The notes below the pieces were generated by a model. That model saw only the letters and a program-made list of their open reading frames with translations, searched no databases and was not told the origin of the DNA. From Sporolactobacillus mangiferae (GTDB lineage Bacteria > Bacillota > Bacilli > Bacillales > Sporolactobacillaceae): a stretch of DNA of 64,000 nt. The stretch covers positions 62,001 through 126,000 of the forward strand of contig NZ_JAMAST010000003.1 of NCBI RefSeq assembly GCF_023336505.1, written 5' to 3'. Positions 47,408 through 57,660 of the stretch are shown piece by piece (position 1 is the stretch's first letter; the number at the start of each line of letters is the position of its first letter). The position numbers and the translations under genes are program-made.

Positions 47408-47631
47408 TCGTCTTCTTTTATCAAGGACTTCAATGTGTAGAAACAGCTAATTATCCCAAACAAAAAACCGGCAACCGCACAGATCGGCAGCCACAAATGC
47501 TTGGTCTGAAATCGACCATCCAAGTAGCTGCCGCCAAGTGCGCCAATGATAATGAAAGAAAATATTTCAAAGCCCATCGCACTGACTGTTGCGGCAATTT
47601 GCATTGTGCTGGGCGTTTTTTTCTGTTTCAT
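47401..47631 (-). CDS. AtpZ/AtpI family protein
   Basis: The 76-residue protein has two membrane helices (AATVSAMGFEIFSFIIIGALGG and LWLPICAVAGFLFGIISCFYTL) and a GGSYLDGRF loop, the hallmarks of the AtpZ/AtpI group placed at the head of atp operons. These proteins assist c-ring assembly or magnesium handling. ATG 47631 after GAGGGGG gives the family length. A second, longer AtpI protein, usual in Bacillus, is not found before atpB. Confidence 0.85.
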   Translation of the reverse strand: MKQKKTPSTMQIAATVSAMGFEIFSFIIIGALGGSYLDGRFQTKHLWLPICAVAGFLFGIISCFYTLKSLIKEDDQ

Positions 47632-47852
47632 CGAAAGCCCCCTCGAAAAAGACAGTCGCCATACCACAACTTTTGCACTTGGGCATATTTGTGCACTGAA
47701 GAGTCCACTGTTTAACCATTCGAAACGTTGCATTAAGAAATGGACTTCGACACAAATCGTTCATAAAGCCGCATTTTCTCGCTGCAGAAAAAGTGTGGTC
47801 CTATTCAGCGTCAAGAGCATGTTCACAAAACAGACACTTCTTTTTCATTTTA

Positions 47853-47867
47853 TCGAAAGCGCTATCT
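47853..47867. promoter_or_regulatory. Candidate cre site upstream of the atp operon
   Basis: TCGAAAGCGCTATCT is close to the CcpA operator consensus TGAAAGCGCTTTCA, with the central AAGCGCT intact. It lies about 220 bases before the atpZ start in the 610-bp region between atpZ and upp. That region has no gene; no convincing atp promoter could be fixed. Confidence 0.4.
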
Positions 47868-48109
47868 TAATGCAATCCTTGCGTTAAAAAATGAAAAATA
47901 AATTTCGCAAGGAATTGTCTCTTATGGATTGAGAAAACGGAACATCACGTGCTTTCTCTGTAACTTTTGCCGTTAAAACCAGGGCGCTGATTCTTTTAAT
48001 TCAATTTTCACCTGTTCACTGAATTCAAGTGTGAAAATGAGTGTACATCCTTCATTACTTTTTTCGAATGAATCAAACTCAGCATCATTACCCTTTAACG
48101 TAGCTTATA

Positions 48110-48123
48110 ATTAGAATTCTAAT
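48110..48123. promoter_or_regulatory. Perfect 14-bp palindrome upstream of the atp operon
   Basis: ATTAGAATTCTAAT is a perfect palindrome in an AT-rich stretch between upp and atpZ. Its arms resemble those of Fur/PerR-type boxes but the usual central spacer base is missing, so it may be an operator of another regulator or chance. Confidence 0.25.
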
Positions 48124-48241
48124 CATATTTATCCATAACAACGCAATATAATTGTGACAAATCGCCAACAATGAAAAGTTTTCTTACATGAACAGGAAAG
48201 TTGAGAAATGGATTTTCACCACAACCAGACAACCTGATTTA

Positions 48242-48871
48242 TTACTTTGTTCCGAACAGGCGGTCACCAGCATCGCCAAGTCCAGGCACTATATAGCCAT
48301 GCTCGTTTAACTTTTCATCAAGTGCTGCCAGATAAATATCTACATCCGGATGTTCCTTCTGCACTTCTTTAACTCCTTCCGGAGCGCCAATCAGACACAT
48401 CAGTTTGATATTGACACCGCCGCGCTGTTTTAAAGACGTAATCGCAGCCGAAGCAGATCCCCCGGTTGCCAGCATCGGATCCACAATAATCAGGTCGCGC
48501 TCCGAAATATCCGCGGGCAGCTTAACATAATACTCAACCGGTTTAAGTGTTTCCGGATCGCGATAAAGTCCGACATGCCCTACCTTCGCGGCCGGAATCA
48601 GCTTCAGAACGCCATTTACCATGCCCAGGCCCGCTCTGAGAATTGGGATAATGCCTAATTTCTTACCCGCTATCTCATAAGCCTTCGCTTTTGCTACCGG
48701 TGTCTCTACCTCCACTTCTTTTAAAGCAAGATCACGTGTAATTTCAAACGCCATCAGCGTTGCAACTTCATCAACCAATTCACGAAATGCCTTTGTTCCA
48801 GTTCTGAAATCGCGAATCATCGTTAATTTATGCTGAATCAGTGGATGATTTAATACAATCAGTTTACCCAT
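48242..48871 (-). CDS. upp: Uracil phosphoribosyltransferase
   Basis: The 209-residue enzyme makes UMP from uracil and PRPP. ATG 48871 behind GGAGG gives [20 protein letters not shown], the standard N-terminus; the longer open frame is rejected. The PRPP loop is [13 protein letters not shown] and the uracil-binding end is [17 protein letters not shown]. It lies after glyA, from which a small terminator hairpin separates it. Confidence 0.96.
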   Translation of the reverse strand: MGKLIVLNHPLIQHKLTMIRDFRTGTKAFRELVDEVATLMAFEITRDLALKEVEVETPVAKAKAYEIAGKKLGIIPILRAGLGMVNGVLKLIPAAKVGHVGLYRDPETLKPVEYYVKLPADISERDLIIVDPMLATGGSASAAITSLKQRGGVNIKLMCLIGAPEGVKEVQKEHPDVDIYLAALDEKLNEHGYIVPGLGDAGDRLFGTK

Positions 48872-48925
48872 TCTGTGCCTCCATCGTTCTTTTGCCGCTT
48901 CAGGCAAGCTCATCTTTCTCACACG

Positions 48926-48948
48926 AAAAGGGAGAAGCAAGTTCTCCC
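48926..48948 (-). terminator. Hairpin between glyA and upp
   Basis: GGGAGAA-CTTGC-TTCTCCC followed by TTTTCG on the minus strand, 25 bases after the glyA stop. It is short but has a clean stem and may only partly stop transcription before upp. Confidence 0.7.
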
Positions 48949-48972
48949 GGCATTCGTTATTTTCATTCAGTG

Positions 48973-50229
48973 TCAGGCAAATGCCCCCGTGCCATGTGCG
49001 TACAGTGGATGTTTCTCAGTCAGCGCATCAACACGGACCAACAGCTTCTTTAATGACTCCGTATTATCCGGATCTTTCAGCGCCAGTGCAATAATTGATG
49101 CAACTTCCTTCATGTCTTCTTCTTTGAATCCTCGTGTTGTCACGGCTGGAGTCCCCATGCGTACGCCGCTTGTAATAAACGGTTTTTCCGGGTCAAAAGG
49201 AATGGCATTTTTATTTGTTGTGATGCCCACCGAGTCAAGAACAGCTTCCGCCTTCTTTCCGGTAATGCCAAGGTTACGGACGTCAGCGAGCACAAGATGG
49301 TTGTCCGTACCGCCGGAAACCAGGTTTATTCCTTCTTCAAGGAGTGCCTCAGCAAAAGCACGGGCATTGGCAATGATCTGCGCTGCATAGGACTTGAATT
49401 CAGGTTTGAGCGCTTCACCGAGAGCAACTGCTTTCGCTGCAATAATATGCATCAGCGGACCACCCTGGATACCCGGAAAGATCGCTTTGTCAAGCTTTTT
49501 TGCAAATTCCTCTTTGCAGATGATCATGCCACCGCGCGGACCACGTAAAGTCTTGTGTGTAGTCGTAGTTACAAAATCAGCAAAAGGCACCGGACTCGGA
49601 TGAAGCCCTGCAGCTACAAGTCCGGCAATGTGGGCCATGTCCACCATTAAGTACGCGTCAATGCTGTCAGCGATTTCCCGGAACTTCCTGAAATCGATCA
49701 CCCGCGGATATGCACTTGCGCCGGCAACGATCAGCTTCGGCTTGTATTTCTTCGCCTGATCTGCTACTTCATCATAGTCAATCGTCTGTGCTTCCTTCGT
49801 CACTCCGTAATCCACAAAGTTGTAGAGCTGGCCGCTGAAGTTAACCGGGCTTCCGTGCGTCAGGTGTCCTCCATGCGCAAGTCTCATGCCAAGCACTGTA
49901 TCGCCGGGCTTTAAGATCGTCTCGTATACAGCCATGTTTGCCTGAGCACCTGAATGGGGCTGAACGTTTACATGGTCACCGCCAAATAATTTAAGTGCCC
50001 GATTTCTTGCCAGATCTTCGACGATATCGACATATTCACAGCCGCCATAATAACGGTGGCCCGGATAGCCTTCCGCATATTTATTGGTGAGAATCGATCC
50101 TGCTGCTTCAAGCACTGTCGTGCTGACAAAATTTTCTGATGCGATGAGCTCAATTTTGTTCCTCTGTCTTCCAAGTTCCTTTTCAATGGCTTGAAAAAGT
50201 TCAGGATCATTTGCTTTAATGCCCTTCAT
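48973..50229 (-). CDS. glyA: Serine hydroxymethyltransferase
   Basis: The 418-residue PLP enzyme interconverts serine and glycine and loads one-carbon units on tetrahydrofolate. The PLP lysine lies in [15 protein letters not shown] (about residues 220-234), and [18 protein letters not shown] and [16 protein letters not shown] are conserved blocks. Gene order ywlG-glyA-upp-atp is as in B. subtilis. Confidence 0.96.
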   Translation of the reverse strand: MKGIKANDPELFQAIEKELGRQRNKIELIASENFVSTTVLEAAGSILTNKYAEGYPGHRYYGGCEYVDIVEDLARNRALKLFGGDHVNVQPHSGAQANMAVYETILKPGDTVLGMRLAHGGHLTHGSPVNFSGQLYNFVDYGVTKEAQTIDYDEVADQAKKYKPKLIVAGASAYPRVIDFRKFREIADSIDAYLMVDMAHIAGLVAAGLHPSPVPFADFVTTTTHKTLRGPRGGMIICKEEFAKKLDKAIFPGIQGGPLMHIIAAKAVALGEALKPEFKSYAAQIIANARAFAEALLEEGINLVSGGTDNHLVLADVRNLGITGKKAEAVLDSVGITTNKNAIPFDPEKPFITSGVRMGTPAVTTRGFKEEDMKEVASIIALALKDPDNTESLKKLLVRVDALTEKHPLYAHGTGAFA

Positions 50230-50439
50230 GAATTACGTGCAACTCCTCTCAAGTCGGATTCAAATAAAGTTTATCACATTTTATCAAATATAAGTGAACG
50301 AATTCTAACAGTTGTCCACTCATATCATTCATAAACTCCTGAAATGGAACCACCTTTTTCCATCAGATTGAATACTGTGCAAAATCATATATTTAGAAAA
50401 ACCGAGCAAAAATTACACCATTACTATGACTGCTCGCTG

Positions 50440-50537
50440 GCATGCATCAACAGGAACGCGCCGCAGGTGCCAGCGCGCTTTCGTGTCTAGTTTACATTTT
50501 TATGCTTAGCTGAAATCTTATACTTTCTTTTATAGTA
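50440..50537. repeat. Degenerate interspersed repeat R8
   Basis: GCTGAAATCTTATACTTTC and TTTATAGTA near 50509-50538 correspond to the 3-prime block GCTGAATTTTAAACTTTCTTATAGTA of R6 and R7. The GC-rich GGAACGCGCCGCAGGTGCC before it may derive from the middle module. It lies between glyA and the ywlG terminator; the rest of the 360-bp gap contains the glyA promoter region. Confidence 0.5.
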
Positions 50538-50539
50538 CA

Positions 50540-50579
50540 AAAAATCGTCGCCTCACCGATTGATCTGAAGTGAAGCGAC
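50540..50579 (-). terminator. Terminator of ywlG
   Basis: GTCGCTTCAC and GTGAGGCGAC pair (one G-T) on the minus strand, followed by GATTTTTTG. It starts 11 bases after the ywlG stop codon. Confidence 0.85.
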
Positions 50580-50589
50580 CTTTCTATCA

Positions 50590-51168
50590 TTAGCATGTTT
50601 TTTGCCCCATCTTTTCTCTTTCCGGATAAATCGCCCGTTCGCCACCAATCAGTTTTGGACGGGTACGCGCCATCACAAGATGAGCATGGCCAATCGCTTT
50701 AATCCGACTGCGAACCGGAACCGCCACATGCCTGAGATGCATTCCGATCAGTGTATCACCAATGTCCAGACCTCCGTCTGCACAAATGAATTCGACCATG
50801 ACCGGGTCCTTCATCTGTTCATAAGCATAGGTGGCCATCGCACCACCGGCATGGCGAATCGGCCGAACCGTGACTTCATCATAACCTCGTCCTTCTGCAA
50901 CCGTCCGTTCGATAACCAATGCCCGGTTCAAATGTTCACAGCATTGAAAGGCAAAGGCCGCTCCGGTTCGCTCATGGCATTTTTTTACTGCGGCAAAGAT
51001 GGATGCGGCCACATTTAAAGAGCCCGCAGTACCAATCTGTTTTCCTTCCACTTCACTCGTGCTGCAGCCAATAACAAGCAGCGTCCGCTTACCTAGCGGC
51101 ATCGCCTGTTCAAGATCATACAGCGCCCTGCTCATTGCTTCCATAATTTCCGAATTCAATACGTCCAT
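50590..51168 (-). CDS. ywlG: UPF0340 family protein YwlG
   Basis: The 192-residue soluble protein matches the YwlG/TIGR01440 family in length, in the stretch LLVIGCSTSEVEGKQIGTAG (about residues 27-46), and in QCCEHLNRALVIE. The conserved cysteines and the glycine-rich turn suggest a small-molecule or metal site, but the function is unknown. Its place upstream of glyA is conserved in Bacillales. Confidence 0.9.
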   Translation of the reverse strand: MDVLNSEIMEAMSRALYDLEQAMPLGKRTLLVIGCSTSEVEGKQIGTAGSLNVAASIFAAVKKCHERTGAAFAFQCCEHLNRALVIERTVAEGRGYDEVTVRPIRHAGGAMATYAYEQMKDPVMVEFICADGGLDIGDTLIGMHLRHVAVPVRSRIKAIGHAHLVMARTRPKLIGGERAIYPEREKMGQKTC

Positions 51169-51336
51169 TTTTCATTACCTTCCCTGTCCGTACTTTTTCA
51201 CTTACACCTGCTATTATAGCAGGCTGTGCATCTGACAGGTGAACCATACAAACCTTCCGACACTTTTCGTCAGAAAAACCATTGCCCGGGAAATATTTTG
51301 GCGAAACATCAGGGAATGACGATGATCATACATTTT

Positions 51337-51906
51337 TTAAATATGAAAATGCAGGAGCAGTCTGAGGCCGAGTACAAACAAGATGAAGCCGCCAAGCGCT
51401 TCCCCATACCGACCGAAATATCTTCCTGTTTTACGTCCGATATAAAAGCCGGTCCAGGCCATGATCATGCTCGTAAAGCCGAATAAAAATACAGCAGCCA
51501 GCGCCCTGACCCCAAATAAACCCATACTAAGGCCGACGGAAAAGCTGTCAATGCTGACGCTAAGCGCAAAAAGCAACAGACTTGCATCAGACGAATAAGC
51601 AAACTCTGTGTGCGCGGCATTTGCTTTCCCCAGAGACAAGATCATCTGAAAACCGATCAGGAGCAGCAGCAATCCGCCTGCCATTTCTGTGATTTCTCCG
51701 AAACGCGTGGACAGTAAATGACCCAATGTTATACCGATAAGCGGCATAAGCATATGAAAAAGCCCGATCCACATACCGGCCCATGCTGCTTTTTTCAGCC
51801 GGAAAACCGTCATACCCATTCCTACGCAGACCGAAAAAGCATCCATACCAAGTGCAACTGCCATCACGCACATCGCCAGTCCCTGATTGATCAGTTCCAC
51901 AGTCAT
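51337..51906 (-). CDS. mntP: Manganese efflux pump MntP
   Basis: The 189-residue membrane protein has six helices, two pseudo-symmetric halves, and the acidic motifs MAVALGMDAFSVCVGMG and SVSIDSFSVGLSMG that carry metal-binding aspartates. It exports manganese. ATG 51906 after AGGGGAGG is preferred over the longer frame. It sits between ywlG and the tsaC-like gene, as in Bacillus; no manganese riboswitch was recognised in its short leader. Confidence 0.92.
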   Translation of the reverse strand: MTVELINQGLAMCVMAVALGMDAFSVCVGMGMTVFRLKKAAWAGMWIGLFHMLMPLIGITLGHLLSTRFGEITEMAGGLLLLLIGFQMILSLGKANAAHTEFAYSSDASLLLFALSVSIDSFSVGLSMGLFGVRALAAVFLFGFTSMIMAWTGFYIGRKTGRYFGRYGEALGGFILFVLGLRLLLHFHI

Positions 51907-52043
51907 GCCTGTTCCTCCCCTTCTTGTCCATACGAACAATCTATGCATGTCCTCAAATGTTTAGAAGGTGGGAGGCGGGTGACAGGTAAACCGCTGCTAT
52001 GCGCTGTTTGCGCATCTAACTGATCCGTTTCTCTATATTTCCA

Positions 52044-52200
52044 TTAGAAAACTTAGTTAAGCCTAGTCCTTTGCCGTAGATTTTGTGCCTGACGGACACT
52101 TCAAAGGTTCGCTTGCCGCGGGCGCACCGCGAACCTCTGGTGAAGGGAAAGGCGCCGTCGCACTTGTACTATAATCCGCTGAATTTTAAACTTTCTTATA
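52044..52200. repeat. Interspersed repeat copy R6 (full form)
   Basis: It carries all three modules: TTAGAAAACTTAGTTAAGCC at the left, CGCTTGCCGCGGGCGCACCG in the middle, and GCACTTGTACTATAATCCGC ... AAACTTTCTTATA at the right. It lies in the 400-bp gap between mntP and tsaC, which has no gene. Confidence 0.85.
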
Positions 52201-52309
52201 AAAATGACTTTGTTAAAGGTACCTGTTAACTCCATCGCGGACCGGCCCATTGCAAAAAACTCCACCAAAAAGTGATGGCAGAGTCGTGCAGCATCATGTA
52301 AATGGAATG

Positions 52310-53353
52310 TCAGTCAATCATGCGTCCTCCGGCGGCTTTGGACAGGCGGTTCATAATTGCCTTGCCGATTCCATATTCCGGGAACGTTTCACTGTAGATG
52401 ACATCCACCTTTTTCTGATCAAAACGGCGCAGCACATCAAAAAGATGATGGGCGATACTTTCCGGGTCACTTCGTTTACCGCACACAAGCACTGCATCGG
52501 CTCCAGGATAGCTGTCCCGATTTTCTTCGGTTGTCAGTACCCCGATCGTACGCTCATTGTTTTTATCCGCGGAAATCAGTTCATTTATGCGTTCCATGCC
52601 GGAAGGAACGAGATACATAGCTGCTTCCGGAGCATAATGTTTGTATTTCATGCCGGGCGCCTTAGGAATCTGGTCGGAGCGTGTTAAACCGGGATCGTCA
52701 GAAACAGCGCCGACCGCTTCAATAAGCTGCTCCTTTGAGATTCCTCCGGGACGAAGAATCGTAATCGGCGTGGTTGTGCAGTCCACAACGGTGGATTCCA
52801 GTCCGACACCAGTCTCTCCACCATCAAGAATACCGGCAATGCGACCGTCCAGATCATGAAAGACGTGCTCCGCCTTTGTCGGGCTTGGATGCCCGGAACG
52901 ATTAGCCGAAGGTGCAGCAATCGGCAGGTTCGAAGCAAGAATCAACGCCCGCGCAACCGGATGACTTGGCATACGTACAGCAACCGTCGACAAACCAGCC
53001 GTAACGGAATCTGAGACTTCGCTTCGGGAAGGCAGCACCAGCGTCAGCGGACCTGGCCAGAATGTGTCCATCAGTTTACGGGCAATGGGATGAATCTCGG
53101 TGCAGATTGCCCGAACCTGTTCATCGGTGGCAACATGCACGATCAACGGATTGTCGCTTGGACGCCCTTTTGCTTCATATATTTTATGCACAGATTCTCG
53201 TACTTTTGCATTGCCTCCAAGCCCATAGACGGTTTCCGTAGGAAAAGCGACAATTTCACCCTGAATCAGCTTCTCTGCTGCTGCGATAATCTGAGGTGTA
53301 TGCTCAAGATCAGGAGCGCCGGGATCCACTCGCCATACCTGTGTTTCTACCAT
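52310..53353 (-). CDS. tsaC: Threonylcarbamoyl-AMP synthase (Sua5/YwlC type)
   Basis: The 347-residue protein has a YrdC-like catalytic domain in residues 20-215 (IVAFPTETVYGLGGNAK, KGRPSDNPLIVHV, PSANRSGHPSPT) and a C-terminal Sua5 domain to 347 ending in the KYxHYAPEA linker (about 245). It makes threonylcarbamoyl-AMP for t6A37 of tRNA. Size equals B. subtilis YwlC. It is followed by mntP and preceded by spoIIR. Confidence 0.93.
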   Translation of the reverse strand: MVETQVWRVDPGAPDLEHTPQIIAAAEKLIQGEIVAFPTETVYGLGGNAKVRESVHKIYEAKGRPSDNPLIVHVATDEQVRAICTEIHPIARKLMDTFWPGPLTLVLPSRSEVSDSVTAGLSTVAVRMPSHPVARALILASNLPIAAPSANRSGHPSPTKAEHVFHDLDGRIAGILDGGETGVGLESTVVDCTTTPITILRPGGISKEQLIEAVGAVSDDPGLTRSDQIPKAPGMKYKHYAPEAAMYLVPSGMERINELISADKNNERTIGVLTTEENRDSYPGADAVLVCGKRSDPESIAHHLFDVLRRFDQKKVDVIYSETFPEYGIGKAIMNRLSKAAGGRMID

Positions 53354-53469
53354 TTTCTTTTCCCCTTTTTATTCAACCTTGTTCCGTTAAAAGAAGGCCG
53401 GAAACTATATCCAGCCCGTACATCATTCCGTATACACCATACCATTCGAAAAAACGATGCGCAACGTTT

Positions 53470-54177
53470 TTATCCGACAATTGCGTGCCAGATCCTTGCA
53501 AAAAAGTCAATGACGATTGAGTGTACTTTTACTCGGTCCTTCTGCCTGACGGCAGGTTTATCCGTCTGCGAGTCCTTTTTTTCCGGCTGCTGAACAGTCT
53601 CTTTTTTAGTGTGTGTTCTTTTTAAATCAGATGCCCCTGTTTGTGTCTGAGTATGCACCTTAGCTTTTGGATTCGCTACAGCATCGCTGTTGGAAAAATC
53701 AAGGAAACAAAGAGGCGGGAACAGTACACACCACCAGTTAGCCCCGCGTCCGTCACCAAGTGTGATCACAAGCGCATCATATCGACCGGCCGGATAAACA
53801 AAATTGCCGTACATTTTAGTTGGAAAATTGGCTTTTCCTAATTTAACTTTATAAGTGCCACTCGCACGCGCGCGCTTTAAACTGCCGGCAACCGTCCGCT
53901 TCAGTTCTGGCAGATGTGCACGGATCACTTGTCTGGCCTGATCTGATGTCTTAAGATCCTTGACCCATTCCGTGATATCCGCGTTAACCGCATCGCGCAC
54001 CTGTCGCTTAATCGTCTGATCGGCAGGTGAATCACTGTTGGCCAGAATGCGGAGCCGAATCGCATTTTGCGGAATAGGTCCCTTCTGTTCCGCCTTTGTT
54101 GTATTGTATTGCCAGAAGAAAAAGACAACAACTAGATTAATAGTCAATAAGAGTATAAGTGCCAATGGTTTTTTCAC
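53470..54177 (-). CDS. spoIIR: Stage II sporulation protein R (SpoIIR)
   Basis: The 235-residue secreted signalling protein has an N-terminal membrane segment (ALILLLTINLVVVFFFW) and the SpoIIR core: IRLRILANSDSPADQTIKR, VRDAVNADI and YDALVITLGDGRGANWWCVLFPPLC. Made in the forespore, it activates SpoIIGA to process pro-sigma-E in the mother cell. The start is GTG 54177 after AAGGAGG. A Lys/Gln/Thr-rich linker and a short hydrophobic end follow the core. Confidence 0.94.
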   Translation of the reverse strand: MKKPLALILLLTINLVVVFFFWQYNTTKAEQKGPIPQNAIRLRILANSDSPADQTIKRQVRDAVNADITEWVKDLKTSDQARQVIRAHLPELKRTVAGSLKRARASGTYKVKLGKANFPTKMYGNFVYPAGRYDALVITLGDGRGANWWCVLFPPLCFLDFSNSDAVANPKAKVHTQTQTGASDLKRTHTKKETVQQPEKKDSQTDKPAVRQKDRVKVHSIVIDFFARIWHAIVG

Positions 54178-54301
54178 AATGTCCGCCTCCTTACCCCCAT
54201 TGTGGTCAAGGAAGCGGTAATCTAAACATTAAAATACAGATGTTATGTAGTCAGTTGCGTGTATCGGCCGCCTCAGGCAGTAACAACGCAACGGCACTTT
54301 T

Positions 54302-55183
54302 CTATTTGCCGGATGTCCGAAGCACAGCGATTACATTTCGGTCGAGACCGGAAATATCCTTTTCAACAGCCAACGCTTCAATACGATTTGCGTATGCACG
54401 CCGGATCAGGTCTGAAACAGCAGCTCCCTGAAGTGCACCGATTTCAAAAGCAATCATAAATAAATCATGGGGTCGACTAATCTCCGGAATATGCTGAATT
54501 ATTTTCCGATAGAAATCCAGACCGTCGGCACCACCGAACAGAGCCATATGCGGTTCATAATTCCCGACTATGTCATCCAGTTCGCTCATTTCTTTTTTAC
54601 TGATATAAGGCGGATTGGACACCAGTATATCAAAGGCTTCGCCTTGAAGTGGCTGGAGCAGGTCTCCTTGCCTGAACGTGACATGCGCGTGCAGCGCGGC
54701 TGCATTATTCCGTGCTACCATCAGCGCCTTTTCGGAAAGATCGACAGCCGTCACATGCCAGTCCGGGTGTTCAAGAGCGAGGGTAACCGCTATCGCTCCG
54801 CTTCCGGTACCAATGTCGCATACCGACAGCTGCCTGCGTTCTGGAAAATATTGCTTTACCCACCGTCCAACACGCCAAACCAGTTCTTCTGTTTCCGGAC
54901 GGGGGATCAGCACATCCGGTGTCACTTTAAATGTACGCCCATAAAATGGGGCCATGCCGAGGATGTACTGAACAGGCGTCCCGTTCTGTGCATGATCAAT
55001 TACCTTTTCCCTGATCCACCTGGCGTCTTCTTTCGTTACTGATTCTCTCAGATCAGCAATCAGTTTTGTCCGTGAAACGCCTAAGCGTGCCTGCAGCAGC
55101 AGTTCACCGATATTTTCGTCCCGTCGGTGTGCCTTTAGAAAATCAGAAGCCCAATGAAGTAATTCATACCTTTTTTCCGTCAC
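54302..55183 (-). CDS. prmC: Release factor glutamine methyltransferase PrmC
   Basis: The 293-residue methyltransferase modifies the GGQ glutamine of release factors. SAM motif I is [16 protein letters not shown] and the catalytic NPPY is in [13 protein letters not shown]. It has an N-terminal helical substrate domain. It overlaps its substrate gene prfA by 4 bp (GTGA), so the two are translationally coupled. Confidence 0.95.
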   Translation of the reverse strand: MTEKRYELLHWASDFLKAHRRDENIGELLLQARLGVSRTKLIADLRESVTKEDARWIREKVIDHAQNGTPVQYILGMAPFYGRTFKVTPDVLIPRPETEELVWRVGRWVKQYFPERRQLSVCDIGTGSGAIAVTLALEHPDWHVTAVDLSEKALMVARNNAAALHAHVTFRQGDLLQPLQGEAFDILVSNPPYISKKEMSELDDIVGNYEPHMALFGGADGLDFYRKIIQHIPEISRPHDLFMIAFEIGALQGAAVSDLIRRAYANRIEALAVEKDISGLDRNVIAVLRTSGK

Positions 55184-56253
55184 CGCGCATCCGCCTGTTC
55201 GAGTTTCTTCTGCTGATCATTCACAATCAACGCTTCAATAATTTCATCAAGCTTACCGCTTAGAACTTGATCCAGCTGATGAACTGTCAGGCCAATGCGG
55301 TGATCTGTCACTCGATTTTGTGAAAAATTATAGGTGCGGATGCGCTCAGAACGATCGCCGGTCCCGACTGCGGATTTACGTGTTGAATCATATTGCGCCC
55401 GAGCTTCTTTCTGATATTTATCGTACACACGTGCACGCAGAACTTTCATCGCCTTTTCCTTGTTCTTAATCTGGGAGCGTTCTTCCTGACAGGAAACCAC
55501 AATGCCGGTCGGAATATGTGTTAAACGGATTGCCGACATTGTCGTGTTGACACTTTGCCCGCCCGGACCGCTTGAAGCAAACCGATCCACACGAATATCC
55601 TTTTCATTCAGCTCAACTTCGACTTCCTCAGCCTCCGGAAGTACCGCCACAGTCGCCGTCGATGTATGAATGCGACCGCCGGATTCGGTTGCCGGCACGC
55701 GCTGTACTCGATGGGCACCATTTTCATATTTTAATTTAGAAAATGCACCCTTGCCTGAGATCATGCAGACCACTTCCTTGTATCCGCCAATTCCATTCGG
55801 GCTTACGTCAATAACTTCTGTTCTCCACCCCTGCTGCTCGGCATATCGCGAATACATGCGAAAAAGATCGCCCGCAAAAAGCGCTGCTTCATCTCCGCCA
55901 GCCGCTCCTCTGATTTCAAGTACGACATTTCGATCATCATTCGGATCTTTAGGAATGAGCAGTTGCTTCAAGTCGTCCTCAAAGCGGGACTGTTGATTCT
56001 CCAGCCGGTGGATCTCATCCTGAACCATCTCTTTCATACTTGTATCCATCTGTTCATCAAGCATTGTTCTTGCATCGGCCAGCTCCGAAGCGTTTTTTTC
56101 ATATTTATGATAGGCTGATACGATTTCCTGCAAATCCGATTGTTCCTTTGAGTATTTACGTAATTTATCCGGATCACTGATCACCTGAGGATCAGCCAGC
56201 AATTGATTCAATTTTTCATATCGTTCGACTATGGTTCGCAGCCTGTCAAACAT
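55180..56253 (-). CDS. prfA: Peptide chain release factor 1
   Basis: The 357-residue protein terminates translation at UAA and UAG. The PAT codon-recognition motif is in [14 protein letters not shown] and the catalytic GGQ in [15 protein letters not shown] 56253 after GAGGTGG gives [17 protein letters not shown], the standard N-terminus; the longer frame is not supported. It is normal in size and located between tdk and prmC. Confidence 0.96.
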   Translation of the reverse strand: MFDRLRTIVERYEKLNQLLADPQVISDPDKLRKYSKEQSDLQEIVSAYHKYEKNASELADARTMLDEQMDTSMKEMVQDEIHRLENQQSRFEDDLKQLLIPKDPNDDRNVVLEIRGAAGGDEAALFAGDLFRMYSRYAEQQGWRTEVIDVSPNGIGGYKEVVCMISGKGAFSKLKYENGAHRVQRVPATESGGRIHTSTATVAVLPEAEEVEVELNEKDIRVDRFASSGPGGQSVNTTMSAIRLTHIPTGIVVSCQEERSQIKNKEKAMKVLRARVYDKYQKEARAQYDSTRKSAVGTGDRSERIRTYNFSQNRVTDHRIGLTVHQLDQVLSGKLDEIIEALIVNDQQKKLEQADAR

Positions 56254-56375
56254 TTCATCCACCTCATTATTTATACATCCGTCAACCCGTCCGTAATTCA
56301 TTTCCATCCATTATATTATCATAATATTTATCCGTTCTGCGATTGCCTCGTTTCTTTCGGAATTGGACAGGGCAG

Positions 56376-56951
56376 TCAGCGGATCGGCGGATGATGATAA
56401 CAGTGGCGGCAGACCGGATAGTAACTTTCGTTGCCGCCGATCTGGATCTGATCACCGGTGTAAATTGGTTTCCCGTTCTCATCAATCCGCAGATTCATCG
56501 TCGCTTTCCGTTCACAGAACCAGCAGATTGTTTTCATTTCCTCAATTTTATCCGCATATAGCAGCATATATTTGCTGCCTTCAAACAGCTCATTGCGAAA
56601 GTCATTCTTAAGGCCGAATCCCATTACCGGTATGTGAAGCTGATCGACAATGTCCGCCAGTTGAAGCACATGTTTTTTGGATAAGAATTGTACCTCATCA
56701 ATCAGTACACAATGTGGAGCGGGCAGATGGTCCTTAACCGCCGCAAAAATGTCAGTGCCCGCAAAAATCGGAATGGCTCGACGCTTAAAACCGATGCGAC
56801 TGGAGATTGAGCCCACTTCATCCCGATTGTCCACTCCTGACGTAAACAGCAGGACTGATTTTCCCTGCTCTTCATAATTGTGTGCGACCTTGATGATTTC
56901 AATTGATTTTCCACTGTTCATCGCTCCGTATTTAAAGAAAAGCTGAGCCAT
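56376..56951 (-). CDS. tdk: Thymidine kinase
   Basis: The 191-residue type II thymidine kinase has P-loop YGAMNSGKS (residues 8-16), the DE box VLIDEVQFL and a lasso region [10 protein letters not shown]. Two CxxC pairs (CWFC, CRHC) bind structural zinc. It salvages thymidine to dTMP. It lies between rpmE and prfA, as in B. subtilis. Confidence 0.95.
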   Translation of the reverse strand: MAQLFFKYGAMNSGKSIEIIKVAHNYEEQGKSVLLFTSGVDNRDEVGSISSRIGFKRRAIPIFAGTDIFAAVKDHLPAPHCVLIDEVQFLSKKHVLQLADIVDQLHIPVMGFGLKNDFRNELFEGSKYMLLYADKIEEMKTICWFCERKATMNLRIDENGKPIYTGDQIQIGGNESYYPVCRHCYHHPPIR

Positions 56952-56993
56952 TTTTTCTGTTACCCCTTCCTGTCTGTGAACGTTTCAGGCTGT

Positions 56994-57021
56994 TAAAAAA
57001 ACAGGCAGTCACCCTGCCTGT
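56994..57021 (-). terminator. Terminator between rpmE and tdk
   Basis: ACAGGCAG-GGTGA-CTGCCTGT followed by TTTTTT on the minus strand, 316 bases after the rpmE stop with repeat R7 between. It ends rpmE transcripts before tdk. Confidence 0.9.
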
Positions 57022-57160
57022 GATTGATTCTGTACTTAAAAATTAATGGTGTCTGTCCCGGGCCCCCGGAATACGCATATTTCCTGACAGGCTTATTCTC
57101 TATAAAAGCCCAATTTTTTTACTGACACTTTCTGACTCATTTTCATGAATGGGCCACTCC

Positions 57161-57261
57161 AGCTGCCCGCTTGCCGCGGGCGCACTGCGAGCCTCTGGCA
57201 AAGGCAAAGATGCCATCGCACTTATACTATAATCCGCTGAATTTTAAACTTTCTTATAGTA
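57161..57261. repeat. Interspersed repeat copy R7
   Basis: It contains GCTTGCCGCGGGCGCACTGC, then GCCTCTGGCAAAGGCAAAGA and the right-hand block TACTATAATCCGC ... TTTCTTATAGTA, whose eight-base ends TACTATAA/TTATAGTA are perfectly inverted. The left-hand block is lacking. It lies between rpmE and its terminator; nothing else is seen in this gap. Confidence 0.85.
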
Positions 57262-57337
57262 AAATAAAAACGGCTGATTCCGTATCACTGCATCTCGCAC
57301 CGGAACACGCCGCTTCTTTCTGGACTTCAAATGAATC

Positions 57338-57583
57338 TTATTTAAGATTATATTTCTGTTTAAACCGATCGACACGTCCGCCTTTGTCTGCAAATTTCTG
57401 GCGGCCGGTGTAGAAGGGATGCGAATCAGAACTGATTTCGACTGTAATCAATGGGTATTCGTTGCCGTCTTCCCATTTAATCGTTTGATTCGATTTTTTC
57501 GTTGAACCGCTCAAAAATTTAAAACCAGTGCTTGCGTCCATAAATACAACCTTATGATAGTCAGGATGGATACCTGCTTTCAT
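57338..57583 (-). CDS. rpmE: Ribosomal protein L31, type B (zinc-independent)
   Basis: The protein has 81 residues from the second ATG (57583), nine bases after AAAGGAG; an ATG three codons earlier touches the ribosome site. It is a type B L31: it has [20 protein letters not shown] and [16 protein letters not shown] but no CxxC zinc ligands. The usual gene at this position between rho and tdk in Bacillus encodes the zinc-binding type A. It has its own strong promoter. Confidence 0.94.
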   Translation of the reverse strand: MKAGIHPDYHKVVFMDASTGFKFLSGSTKKSNQTIKWEDGNEYPLITVEISSDSHPFYTGRQKFADKGGRVDRFKQKYNLK

Positions 57584-57660
57584 TTCATTCATCTCCTTTG
57601 CGCCCTGATTATTCTTTCAAACCAGAGTCAGATCGTGCAAAAGCATAGCGCACAACGAGT

